In this document: piece by piece, positions 47,374 through 54,712 of the stretch
How positions within the stretch are numbered: the stretch's first letter is position 1
Layout: each line of letters opens with the position of its first letter
Source: Actinomycetota bacterium
GTDB lineage: Bacteria > Actinomycetota > Actinomycetes > Nanopelagicales > Nanopelagicaceae
Reading direction: 5' to 3'
Assembly (NCBI GenBank): GCA_005787575.1
Contig: SYAN01000063.1
Coordinates: 1-55,053 of the forward strand
Length of the DNA: 55,053 bases
Program-made: the position numbers and the translations under genes
Notes under the pieces: model-generated
Seen by the model: only the letters and a program-made list of their open reading frames with translations
The model's database searches: none
What the model was told of the DNA's origin: nothing

Positions 47374-48365
47374 CCGCCCCCCAACTAGCGATTCCCGGAA
47401 TCGAGCCGCTCCTTGCTGCAGACCTCACTCAAGGTCTTGCGAAGGTAGAGGAACTTCTTGAGAGTCACATCCAAGGCGACTATCCATTAGTTGAAGAGAC
47501 CTCGCGCCATCTCGTCCTCGCTGGTGGCAAACGACTTCGCCCACTTCTAGTTCTGCTGACATCGCACTTGGGGCCTGAACGTGGGATGGATATCTACAAA
47601 GCGGCGGTTGCCTGCGAACTAACCCATCTTGGGACGCTCTACCACGATGATGTCATGGATGAAGCGGCCCTTCGAAGAGGAGTATCTAGCGCTAATTATC
47701 GATGGGGTAATGCGGTCGCAATCCTCACCGGTGATTACCTTTTCGCAAAGACCTCAGCGCTCCTGGCTGAGGTAGGGCCCGAGGCTGTCTTACTTCAGGC
47801 ACTGACCTTTGAACGCCTTGTGATTGGACAGATCCAAGAGACTCAAGGACCTGCAACGGGTGAAGACGCGATGGAGCATTACATGAAGGTAGTCGCAAAT
47901 AAGACTGCTTCACTTATCTCAACCTCTGCCAGGTTCGGTGCAATGCTCTCTGGTGCAGATCCTCGGATCACTGAAACGATGACTGAGTTTGGAGAGGTGA
48001 TCGGAATCGCCTTCCAACTGGCTGACGACATCATCGATATCGCTAGCGAAAGTAGAGAGTCAGGGAAGGTTCCAGGCACTGATCTGAAAGAGGGCATTCC
48101 AACCCTTGTGACTCTCTTAGTTCAACAATCAACTGACCAGGCAGATGCTGACCTCAAAGAGATACTGCGCTCACCGATCCAAGATGATGAAGTTCTAGCG
48201 GATGTCTTAGCTCGACTTCGAGGACATGATGCTTTGCTGCAGGCAAAGGCAAGGCTTATGGCGATTGCAAATCGTTCTGAGCGGCTACTCGAAGACCTTC
48301 CAGATTCCCCTGTAAAACAAGCCTTATTCGGGCTAATTGGGGCGATTGTCAACCGAACGGCTTGA
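47370..48365 (+). CDS. Polyprenyl diphosphate synthase (menaquinone tail)
   Basis: Trans-isoprenyl diphosphate synthase, 331 residues. Both Asp-rich motifs are present: LYHDDVMDEAALRRG (FARM) and FQLADDIIDIASES (SARM), with GGKRLRPLLVLL near the N terminus. The residues before the FARM (HLGTLYHDD) include no bulky aromatic immediately before the motif beyond the Tyr, in line with a long-chain (hepta- to nonaprenyl) product, but length cannot be fixed by eye. The GTG start overlaps the nuoN stop. Given menA and the men genes nearby, the product is most likely the menaquinone side chain. The 3' end overlaps the convergent rarD by 33 bp. Confidence 0.9.
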   Translation: MTAPQLAIPGIEPLLAADLTQGLAKVEELLESHIQGDYPLVEETSRHLVLAGGKRLRPLLVLLTSHLGPERGMDIYKAAVACELTHLGTLYHDDVMDEAALRRGVSSANYRWGNAVAILTGDYLFAKTSALLAEVGPEAVLLQALTFERLVIGQIQETQGPATGEDAMEHYMKVVANKTASLISTSARFGAMLSGADPRITETMTEFGEVIGIAFQLADDIIDIASESRESGKVPGTDLKEGIPTLVTLLVQQSTDQADADLKEILRSPIQDDEVLADVLARLRGHDALLQAKARLMAIANRSERLLEDLPDSPVKQALFGLIGAIVNRTA

Positions 48366-49244
48366 TCTAACGAGGTCGCGTCCAAGAATTATTAGCGCGA
48401 TCCAGATGAAAACGAATCCGATTAGCTTTATTTGGTTCATATCCTCATGGTTGACACCCACTCCAATGAAGAACATGATTGTTGGTGTCATATATTGAAG
48501 CAAGCCAACAGTGACAAGCGGTAGTCGATTGGTGGCACCATTGAAGAATAGAAGCGGTGTTACTGTCGCTAGGCCAGTGGTCAGTAGTAGTAATGAGATT
48601 CCCCAAGACTTACCGAAAGAAGCGCTACCTTCAATTTCCAGGAAGATGAGATAACCGGCGCTGGGAAAGAGTGCAACAAAGGTCTCGACCGATAGCGAAT
48701 CCAGAGCGCCTAGTTTGAGTCGCTTCTTTATCAAGCTGTAGCTACCCCAGGTCGATGCCAGGACCAGTGCAATCCATGGAAGTGCGCCATAACCGATAGT
48801 TAGGATTATGACTCCGCCTCCTGCGATGAGGAGGGCTATGCGCTGTGCAGTGCGAATCTGCTCTTTAAGGATGAAGAGACCAAAAGAAGCGGTCACTAGT
48901 GGTGTGATGTAGTAACCAAGCGCCGATTCGACCACCCGATCGGCATTGACCGCCCAGATGAAGGTGCCCCAGTTGATTGTGAGTAAGAGTGAGGCGAAGG
49001 CGAGGATTCGGAAGGTCTTCAACTCTCGAATCAGCCCCCAAAAAACCTTGATTTTGCTGGCAAATTTGAGAAAAAGAAGACAGACCAGAAGTGACCAGAT
49101 GCCTCTGTGGACCAAGATCTCGGCGGGGGAGACTGAGCCCAACCACTTCCAATAGAAAGGAAGTAAGCCCCAAAGCGAGTAAGCAGAGACGCCGTAGAAG
49201 ATGCCGGTGCGGTAGGAAGAACGGTCCTTATTCAATCCATTCAC
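48333..49244 (-). CDS. rarD: RarD-type EamA/DMT permease
   Basis: Drug/metabolite transporter superfamily membrane protein, 303 residues with about ten helices in two EamA repeats. It starts with the RarD signature GIFYGVSAYSLWGLLPFYWKWL, then SPAEILVHRGIWSLL, NWGTFIWAVNADRVVESALGYYITPLV and LPLVTVGLLQYMTPTIMF. RarD members are annotated as chloramphenicol-sensitive/amino-acid or metabolite exporters; substrate here is unknown. The last 11 codons overlap the convergent prenyl synthase gene. Begins 3 bp after yajQ ends on the same strand. Confidence 0.92.
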   Translation of the reverse strand: MNGLNKDRSSYRTGIFYGVSAYSLWGLLPFYWKWLGSVSPAEILVHRGIWSLLVCLLFLKFASKIKVFWGLIRELKTFRILAFASLLLTINWGTFIWAVNADRVVESALGYYITPLVTASFGLFILKEQIRTAQRIALLIAGGGVIILTIGYGALPWIALVLASTWGSYSLIKKRLKLGALDSLSVETFVALFPSAGYLIFLEIEGSASFGKSWGISLLLLTTGLATVTPLLFFNGATNRLPLVTVGLLQYMTPTIMFFIGVGVNHEDMNQIKLIGFVFIWIALIILGRDLVRSSRSVDNRPN

Positions 49245-49247
49245 CGA

Positions 49248-49736
49248 TTAACGGTAATTCGTGAACTGGATGGCGAAATCTAGATTTGCACCTTTGATGA
49301 GGGCTATTGCATCTTGAAGATCATCTTTACTCTTGCTGGAAACCCGTAGTTCATCGCCCTGAATCTGCGCTTTGATGCTCTTTGGCCCAGAGTCCTTAAG
49401 CAGTTTAGTTACCTTCTTCGCGTTCTCTTGTGAGATACCTTCCTTTGTCACAATCACAATCTTATGTTCCTTGCCACTGAGCTCTGGTTCACCTGCCTCA
49501 ATCGACTTCAAAGAGACGCTTCGTTTGACTAGTTTCTCTTTGAAAACCTCTAAGGCGGCCTTTGCACGCTCTTCAGTCTCGGAAGTGATCGTTATTTTCT
49601 CACCACTCTTAGCGATATTGGTTCCAGTGTTCTTGAAATCGAAGCGAGTCTCGAGTTCTCGAGAGCATTGATTTATTGCATTATCTAACTCTGCTTGATT
49701 GATTTTGGATACAACATCGAAACTTGAATCAGCCAT
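49248..49736 (-). CDS. yajQ: YajQ-family nucleotide-binding protein
   Basis: 162-residue protein; start taken at [17 protein letters not shown] (49736), preceded by GAGGGG, rather than the track's upstream start. Family signatures: [26 protein letters not shown], and [19 protein letters not shown] at the C terminus. YajQ proteins have two ferredoxin-like RNP-fold domains and are reported to bind nucleotides, in some species cyclic di-GMP; no target is known here. It precedes rarD in the same direction (3-bp gap). Confidence 0.95.
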   Translation of the reverse strand: MADSSFDVVSKINQAELDNAINQCSRELETRFDFKNTGTNIAKSGEKITITSETEERAKAALEVFKEKLVKRSVSLKSIEAGEPELSGKEHKIVIVTKEGISQENAKKVTKLLKDSGPKSIKAQIQGDELRVSSKSKDDLQDAIALIKGANLDFAIQFTNYR

Positions 49737-49834
49737 TTTGCCCCTCGGAGGTAAGGCCAAATACTAGCCGTTGGAAGAAGAGGTTCAAAACGAAAGACGA
49801 GCCAGATTTCTTTACAAGACTGATTTCCTTTAAA

Positions 49835-51379
49835 TTATTGCTTAGGTATCACCGTATAGCTGTGTGCAAGTTGAAGATTCTTGCGACCGGAATCCTCCTT
49901 GCGTGCAGCCAGGAAATATTCAACTTTTGCCTCTGATGGAGAGACGCTGACACGAATATGTCCCGAGTTCGGCGCCTTCACTCCACTCTTGTATGCACTC
50001 TCATTGAACATACTAAATGTGTCATCAGCTGGATTTGGTAGAGCCTGGTAAATCAACCCATCGCGTTCCTGAGTTACGAAGATATGGTCATGTCCTTGAA
50101 AGAAGATGGATACTTTGTTTTTCACCATCAGGTCATGAATGGGTAGATCCCAGTTGGGTCGTTGTTCTTTGAAAGTTGTGCTGCCTTTTGGATCTTTTCC
50201 GCCCCACTCGTAATTTTCTGAGATTTCTATGGCGCCGCGCCCGGTACCCATCACGTGGTGCGCGAATACGAACTTGAAGGTAGCCGTGCTCTTTTCGAGG
50301 GTTTCTTTGAGCCAGAAATACTGCTCATCACCGATGCCAATTTCCCACTGATTGGAGGTTTTTCCTGCACCCGAGCTACCGGATCCCGCCGTGCCAGAAT
50401 TCTGATTCTTCTTCTGCCCTTTTGCCCCAGCTGTTGCAGTAGATGACTCTGACGTGCTGTCACCAGAGGTATCACCCGCGACGTTATCCACGGGTTTCTT
50501 CGAATGCCAATAAGGATCTAGCACTACGAAAAGTGCATTTCCCCACTCCCACGCATAGTAATCGCGAAGAAGTCCTACTCCATCAATTTGAACTTTGTCT
50601 CCGGTATAAAAACCATCTGGTGCGGGAAGTGGGAAGTATTTGACTCGAGCGCTACCGGCAAGGACTGCTGGATTAGTGAGGGTGCCATCGAGTAAGTAGG
50701 CGGCTGCTTGTTCGTGATTGCCATTGACAAGAAAGAGAGGAACTGAACCTCCGATGGCTTCAAGCCATTGACGATGAGTCAGATAAACCTTTTCCACATT
50801 CGCTTTGTTAGCCTGACCTTTTGAAATCAAAGGATCAATACTGAAGTCATCACCCATCATTATGTGAAAGTCCGGTAGTTGACTCAAGATATTTGCAAGG
50901 GCAACCTTATAAAGGGCCTCATTGAACATCTTTCCTTTGCGTTCTGGGTGGGTATCACCGTGTGCAGTAAAGACGAAGGGAGTTCCAGGGTTGCGCTGTG
51001 TGACGAATGAACTCTGCTTTCCTCTGACTATAGATTTTGATCCACTGTCGGTGAAGCTGACTCGATAGTAGATCTTTGAATTCGCCCGAAGTTTCGTCAG
51101 ATCAAAAATCGCTGGAGTTCCAGGTTCAATCTCTTGTACCGGACTCTTTGCCGAGTACTTAGTTTTACTTGTGCCATATTCAATGAATGCATTGATCTTC
51201 TTTGTGCTCATCACACTTACGGCAATTGAAGTATCAGTGGGTCGCCCGAGCAGGACTTTTACCTCAGTGGCGGATGCGGCAAAGACTTTGCCCACCGGCG
51301 ACATCAACGCGGATGCCACTACTGCCCACCTGAGTAGTTCTCGACGGTTGATTTCGTGTTGACTGAGTGTGGTTTTCAT
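49835..51379 (-). CDS. Tat-exported metallophosphoesterase (calcineurin-like) with FN3-like N-domain
   Basis: Start taken at MKTTLSQHEINRRELLRW (51379); the track start adds 27 implausible residues. The 514-residue protein has a twin-arginine signal (INRRELLRWAVVASALM), an FN3/purple-phosphatase-like N-terminal domain (VKVLLGRPTDTSIAVSVMS, IYYRVSF), then a phosphoesterase core with all motifs: AHGDTH, GDD, NGNHEQ, FAHHVMG and QGHDHIF. A low-complexity insert (Ser/Gly/Ala/Lys, about residues 300-343) splits the core between the second and third metal motifs and the HH. Likely exported; substrate unknown, possibly phosphate esters. It is alone on its strand and divergent from the sugar transporter. 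Confidence 0.85.
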   Translation of the reverse strand: MKTTLSQHEINRRELLRWAVVASALMSPVGKVFAASATEVKVLLGRPTDTSIAVSVMSTKKINAFIEYGTSKTKYSAKSPVQEIEPGTPAIFDLTKLRANSKIYYRVSFTDSGSKSIVRGKQSSFVTQRNPGTPFVFTAHGDTHPERKGKMFNEALYKVALANILSQLPDFHIMMGDDFSIDPLISKGQANKANVEKVYLTHRQWLEAIGGSVPLFLVNGNHEQAAAYLLDGTLTNPAVLAGSARVKYFPLPAPDGFYTGDKVQIDGVGLLRDYYAWEWGNALFVVLDPYWHSKKPVDNVAGDTSGDSTSESSTATAGAKGQKKNQNSGTAGSGSSGAGKTSNQWEIGIGDEQYFWLKETLEKSTATFKFVFAHHVMGTGRGAIEISENYEWGGKDPKGSTTFKEQRPNWDLPIHDLMVKNKVSIFFQGHDHIFVTQERDGLIYQALPNPADDTFSMFNESAYKSGVKAPNSGHIRVSVSPSEAKVEYFLAARKEDSGRKNLQLAHSYTVIPKQ

Positions 51380-51388
51380 AATAAGTAA

Positions 51389-51396
51389 GGTATAGA
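51389..51396. promoter_or_regulatory. Candidate symmetric -10 shared by the phosphoesterase (-) and the ABC importer (+)
   Basis: GGTATAGA gives TATAGA on the plus strand (51391-51396) and TATACC on the minus strand (51394-51389), the latter 9 bp before the phosphoesterase ATG. On the plus strand it would produce a leader of about 270 nt carrying the hairpins described next. No clear -35 in either direction. Confidence 0.35.
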
Positions 51397-51474
51397 CCAA
51401 GACTGGCGAAGTCCTCTCTGAATCCATACGGAATTCATGTGAATGCAGAAGCTTGGTCACTTCGCCTCACCAGA

Positions 51475-51654
51475 TCCCATCCCCGAGAGGGTGGGCCTCT
51501 AGTGAGCAGGAAATGAGCTATCGGGGTGGGCTCGACGGCCCTCTCGCCTCAGGGTCTGAGCGTGGGAAAGTGGGGGGCAGGAGTGAGCATATTGCTCAAG
51601 TTCTCAGCAAGTCCTAGGGTTTCGCCACTCGAAATTCGTTCTTTGTCGAACGAA
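51475..51654 (+). ncRNA. Structured 5' leader upstream of the sugar-binding protein gene (cis-regulatory RNA candidate)
   Basis: The longest non-coding stretch in the window (51380-51673) contains a chain of hairpins on the plus strand: CCCATCC/GGGTGGG (51476-51482/51489-51495); GGGC/GCCC (51528-51531/51538-51541), extendable past a T-T mismatch; CTCAG/CTGAG (51548-51552/51556-51560); TGAGCA/TGCTCA (51584-51589/51593-51598); TTTCG/CGAAA (51620-51624/51630-51634); and TTCGTTC/GAACGAA (51635-51641/51648-51654). AGTGAGCA occurs at 51501-51508 and again at 51582-51589, so two TGAGCA copies could compete for the single TGCTCA, as in a switch. No open frame with a start and ribosome site spans it. 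I do not recognise a named riboswitch class; the actino-ugpB class also sits before sugar-binding protein genes but I cannot compare it from memory. Confidence 0.45.
51635..51654. promoter_or_regulatory. Perfect palindrome beside the ribosome binding site (operator or RNA stem)
   Basis: TTCGTTC-N6-GAACGAA, 7 perfect pairs, ends 19 bp before ATG 51674 and 7 bp before the AAAGGG Shine-Dalgarno region. It can be read as a DNA operator for a dimeric regulator or as the last stem of the leader RNA that could affect ribosome access. No regulator gene lies in the window. Confidence 0.45.
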
Positions 51655-51673
51655 GTACATTGAAAGGGCAGAT

Positions 51674-52942
51674 ATGAAGTCAAGAAAGTCGAAGCTATTT
51701 GGCGCAATTGCCATCGCAGCTTCAATTGCTTTGACTGCGACTGGTTGCAGCTCTGATGAGGGAAGCAACGCGAGCGGTCAAGTAGAAGTCTTCTCTTGGT
51801 GGACAGGCGGAGGTGAAGAAGCAGGCCTCAACGCACTCGTCGAAGTTTTCAAGTCTGAATATCCAGATGTTGAATTCGTCAACGCTGCTGTTGCAGGTGG
51901 TGCAGGTACAAACGCTCGCGCCGTCCTCGCTACTCGTCTCCAAGCTGGCGAAGCACCAGATTCATTCCAAGGTCACGCCGGTGCGGAATTGATGGATTAC
52001 ATCACCGCAGGTCAACTCGAGGATCTCTCATTCCTCTATGACGAAGAGGGTTGGCGTGATGTCATGCCAGCAACACTTCTTCCTCTCATCACTGTCGACG
52101 GAAAGATCTACTCCGTACCAGTAAATATCCACCGTGCGAACGTCATGTGGGCGAACCCAAAGGTTCTCGCTGACAATGGAATCGCAATGCCAGGTTCATG
52201 GGATGAGTTCTTTGCTGCCGCAGATAAGTTGAAGGCAGCAGGAATCATTCCACTCGCTCTTGGTGAGCAGTGGACCCAACTCCACCTATTCGAGACTGTT
52301 CTTCTTGGCGTTCTCGGAACTGATGCTTACAACGGCCTATGGGACGGATCAACTGGTTGGGATTCAGCTGAAGTTAAGGGCGCTCTTGATACCTTCAAGA
52401 AAGTCCTTACATACACAAACTCTGATGCAGCAAGCCTTAGCTGGCAGGATGCTTCCAAGCTCGTCATCGACGGCAAGGCAGCTTTCAACATCATGGGTGA
52501 CTGGGCAGAAGGTTATTTCCGTGTAGACAACTCACTTGTTGAGCAAGAGGGTTACACCTGGGCACCAGCTCCAGGAACTGCCGGAACCTTCCAGTTCCTC
52601 TCGGATTCATTCACACTCCCAGTGGGTGCGAAGAACCGTGATGCCGCTATCGCGTGGCTCAAGGTCGCAGGATCTGCAGCAGGTCAGGATGCGTTCAACG
52701 TGAAGAAGGGTTCGATCCCAGCACGTAACGATTCTGATAAGGCTATCTATCCTCCATACCTCCAATCAGCAATGGATGACTGGGGTAGCAACAAGATCGC
52801 AGGATCACTGACACACGGTGTGACTGCCTCTAATGCGTGGAAGGCAGAAATCGATACTGCACTTGGACTCTTCCTACAGAATAAAGATGTAGCGAAGTTC
52901 CAGGCAGCGCTCGCAACTGCTGCAACAAACGCAGGTAAGTAG
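51674..52942 (+). CDS. CUT1 ABC transporter sugar-binding lipoprotein (glucose/mannose-type)
   Basis: Extracellular solute-binding family 1 protein, 422 residues. Lipoprotein signal peptide with lipobox LTATGC (Cys about 25). The mature part has VEVFSWWTGGGEEAGLNALVEVF, RLQAGEAPDSFQGHAG and VNIHRANVMWANPKVL; the last is close to the VNIHR-N-WxN segment of glucose/mannose-binding proteins of the GtsA type, so glucose or a related hexose is my guess. Start ATG 51674 follows AAAGGG. Wording of codons (many CTC, GCA, GGT, AAG) suggests strong expression, as expected for a binding protein. A structured leader precedes it and a strong hairpin follows it. Confidence 0.92.
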   Translation: MKSRKSKLFGAIAIAASIALTATGCSSDEGSNASGQVEVFSWWTGGGEEAGLNALVEVFKSEYPDVEFVNAAVAGGAGTNARAVLATRLQAGEAPDSFQGHAGAELMDYITAGQLEDLSFLYDEEGWRDVMPATLLPLITVDGKIYSVPVNIHRANVMWANPKVLADNGIAMPGSWDEFFAAADKLKAAGIIPLALGEQWTQLHLFETVLLGVLGTDAYNGLWDGSTGWDSAEVKGALDTFKKVLTYTNSDAASLSWQDASKLVIDGKAAFNIMGDWAEGYFRVDNSLVEQEGYTWAPAPGTAGTFQFLSDSFTLPVGAKNRDAAIAWLKVAGSAAGQDAFNVKKGSIPARNDSDKAIYPPYLQSAMDDWGSNKIAGSLTHGVTASNAWKAEIDTALGLFLQNKDVAKFQAALATAATNAGK

Positions 52943-52950
52943 TAACTAAG

Positions 52951-52984
52951 GAACTGGGAGCGGCCTGCGGGTCGCTCCCAGTTC
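52951..52984 (+). terminator. Intercistronic hairpin between the binding protein and permease genes
   Basis: GAACTGGGAGCG (52951-52962) pairs perfectly with CGCTCCCAGTTC (52973-52984), 12 bp, with three more pairs possible inside (G-T, C-G, C-G) closing a TGCG tetraloop. It lies 8 bp after the binding-protein stop and 20 bp before the first permease ATG. Followed by TATTACTAG rather than a T-run, it may attenuate transcription or protect the upstream message, giving more binding protein than permease. Confidence 0.75.
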
Positions 52985-53004
52985 TATTACTAGTAAGGAA
53001 TCCC

Positions 53005-53892
53005 ATGAAGCGGGCCAAGGATTGGATGCCTGGCTTGCTCTTGACCGCGCCATCTCTTATCGCGCTCGCCGTCTTTGTCTACGGCTTCATCGGTTGGAAC
53101 TTTCGAATATCTCTCACCGATTGGAAAGCGCTATCTCCTGACTTTAACTTCATCGGCCTGAAGAACTATCGAGATCTACTCATCGATGAGCGATTCAAGA
53201 TTGACATCAAGAACTCCCTTGTATTCACCATAGTCTTCATGATCGCATGCCTTCTCCTAGGTTTACTGTTGGCAATATTGCTGGATCAGAAAATGAAATT
53301 CGAAGGACTTTTTAGAAGCGTATATCTGCTTCCTATGGCAATCTCATTTATTGTTACTGGTGTTGTTTGGCGTTGGTTGATGAATCCCGCAACCGATGAT
53401 CGAATCAGCGGGCTCAATCTTCTCTTCACTAAGGTGGGACTAGATGGGCTAGTGAATCAATGGCATCTAACTCCCAACTGGGGGATGGCGGGAATCGCAC
53501 TCCCTGCGGTCTGGCAGATGGCTGGATACACGATGGCGCTTTTCCTCGCTGGGATTAGAAGCATTCCAGAGGAACTCCGCGAGGCAGCGCGAGTTGATGG
53601 TGCATCAGAATTTCGTATCTATCGCCACGTAATCCTGCCTCAACTTCGGCCAATTGCGCTCTCGGCGGTCGTCATCCTTGGTCATATCTCACTGAAAGTT
53701 TTCGATCTCATCATCGCAATAGCAGGAAAGCAGTTAGCGCTAGATGTGCCAGCCATATACATGTGGCAGACATCCTTTGATGCATACAATTTCGGCAAGG
53801 GCGCAACGCTCGCTACCTACATCCTCTTCAGCGTTGCGATAGTCATCATCCCTTATTTGATTTTCACGATGCGCCAGGAGCGACGCTCATGA
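53005..53892 (+). CDS. CUT1 ABC transporter permease, MalF-like
   Basis: Inner-membrane permease, 295 residues with six helices. The EAA loop that contacts the ATPase is EELREAARVDGASEFRIYRHVILP (about residues 190-213). N-terminal helix WMPGLLLTAPSLIALAVFVYGF is typical of MalF/UgpA-like sugar permeases without the large periplasmic insert. A GTAAGGAA sequence precedes ATG 53005. It follows the intercistronic hairpin and overlaps the second permease by 4 bp (ATGA). Confidence 0.94.
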   Translation: MKRAKDWMPGLLLTAPSLIALAVFVYGFIGWNFRISLTDWKALSPDFNFIGLKNYRDLLIDERFKIDIKNSLVFTIVFMIACLLLGLLLAILLDQKMKFEGLFRSVYLLPMAISFIVTGVVWRWLMNPATDDRISGLNLLFTKVGLDGLVNQWHLTPNWGMAGIALPAVWQMAGYTMALFLAGIRSIPEELREAARVDGASEFRIYRHVILPQLRPIALSAVVILGHISLKVFDLIIAIAGKQLALDVPAIYMWQTSFDAYNFGKGATLATYILFSVAIVIIPYLIFTMRQERRS

Positions 53893-54701
53893 AAATCTCG
53901 CGCGTACTGCTTTATCCCGCCCTTATCTTCTTCCTTATCTTCTTCCTCTTGCCGGTGTATGTCGTTCTAGTGACTTCGCTGAAACCCCTTGGCGACATTT
54001 CACTGGAGACCATGTGGTCTCTGCCAAAGGCTTTTGACTTCGTTAACTATTCACTCGCTTGGGAGAAGCTCGGGCCATCAGTCATAAATAGTTTCCAACT
54101 CGTCATCCCAGCTTCTGTGATTGCAGCATTCCTAGGGAGCATGAATGGCTTCGTCCTTGCGAAGTGGAAGTTTCCTGGGGCGGACATTGTCTTCCCCGTG
54201 ATCCTCTTCGGGATGTTTATCCCGTACCAGTCCATTTTGATTCCGCTAGTAACAACGATGCGCGAATTGGGAATCTATGGCGGAATCCCGGGATTGATCT
54301 TGGTCCATGTCATCTACGGTCTCCCGATTATGACCTTGATCTTCCGCAACTATTACGCGTCCGTTCCGACTGAGTTGATTGAAGCAGCAAGGGTTGATGG
54401 TGCAGGAATGCTTGGTACTTATTTCCGGGTGGTATTGCCGATTTCTATCCCAGCATTCATCGTTGCCATAATCTGGGAGTTCACATCGATTTGGAACGAC
54501 TTCTTGTTTGCGGTAGTACTAACGGGTCCCTCTTCATGGCCGGTCACCGTGGCGCTCAATAACATCGCAGGTAGCCAGATTGTTCAATGGAATGTACAGA
54601 TGGCTGGTGCACTCATTGCTTCACTTCCGACAGTTCTGGTCTACATAATCCTTGGCCGATATTTCCTTCGTGGACTTATGTCAGGAGCATTAAAAGGCTG
54701 A
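53889..54701 (+). CDS. CUT1 ABC transporter permease, MalG-like
   Basis: Second permease of the heterodimer, 270 residues with six helices. EAA loop TELIEAARVDGAGMLGTYFRVVLP (about residues 160-183), IWNDFLFAVVLTG near the C terminus and a terminal RYFLRGLMSGALKG, all MalG/UgpE hallmarks. No ATPase gene follows: the next gene is convergent, 11 bp away. In actinobacteria CUT1 importers often share one MsiK-type ATPase encoded elsewhere, so the system is probably complete at genome level. Confidence 0.94.
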   Translation: MKISRVLLYPALIFFLIFFLLPVYVVLVTSLKPLGDISLETMWSLPKAFDFVNYSLAWEKLGPSVINSFQLVIPASVIAAFLGSMNGFVLAKWKFPGADIVFPVILFGMFIPYQSILIPLVTTMRELGIYGGIPGLILVHVIYGLPIMTLIFRNYYASVPTELIEAARVDGAGMLGTYFRVVLPISIPAFIVAIIWEFTSIWNDFLFAVVLTGPSSWPVTVALNNIAGSQIVQWNVQMAGALIASLPTVLVYIILGRYFLRGLMSGALKG

Positions 54702-54712
54702 TCCTGCATGAC

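Noticed and set aside
51461-51673. tRNA, tmRNA, RNase P RNA or SRP RNA in the long intergenic region
   Set aside because: None of the diagnostic sequences (T-loop, CCA end, tmRNA tag frame, RNase P or SRP cores) could be found.
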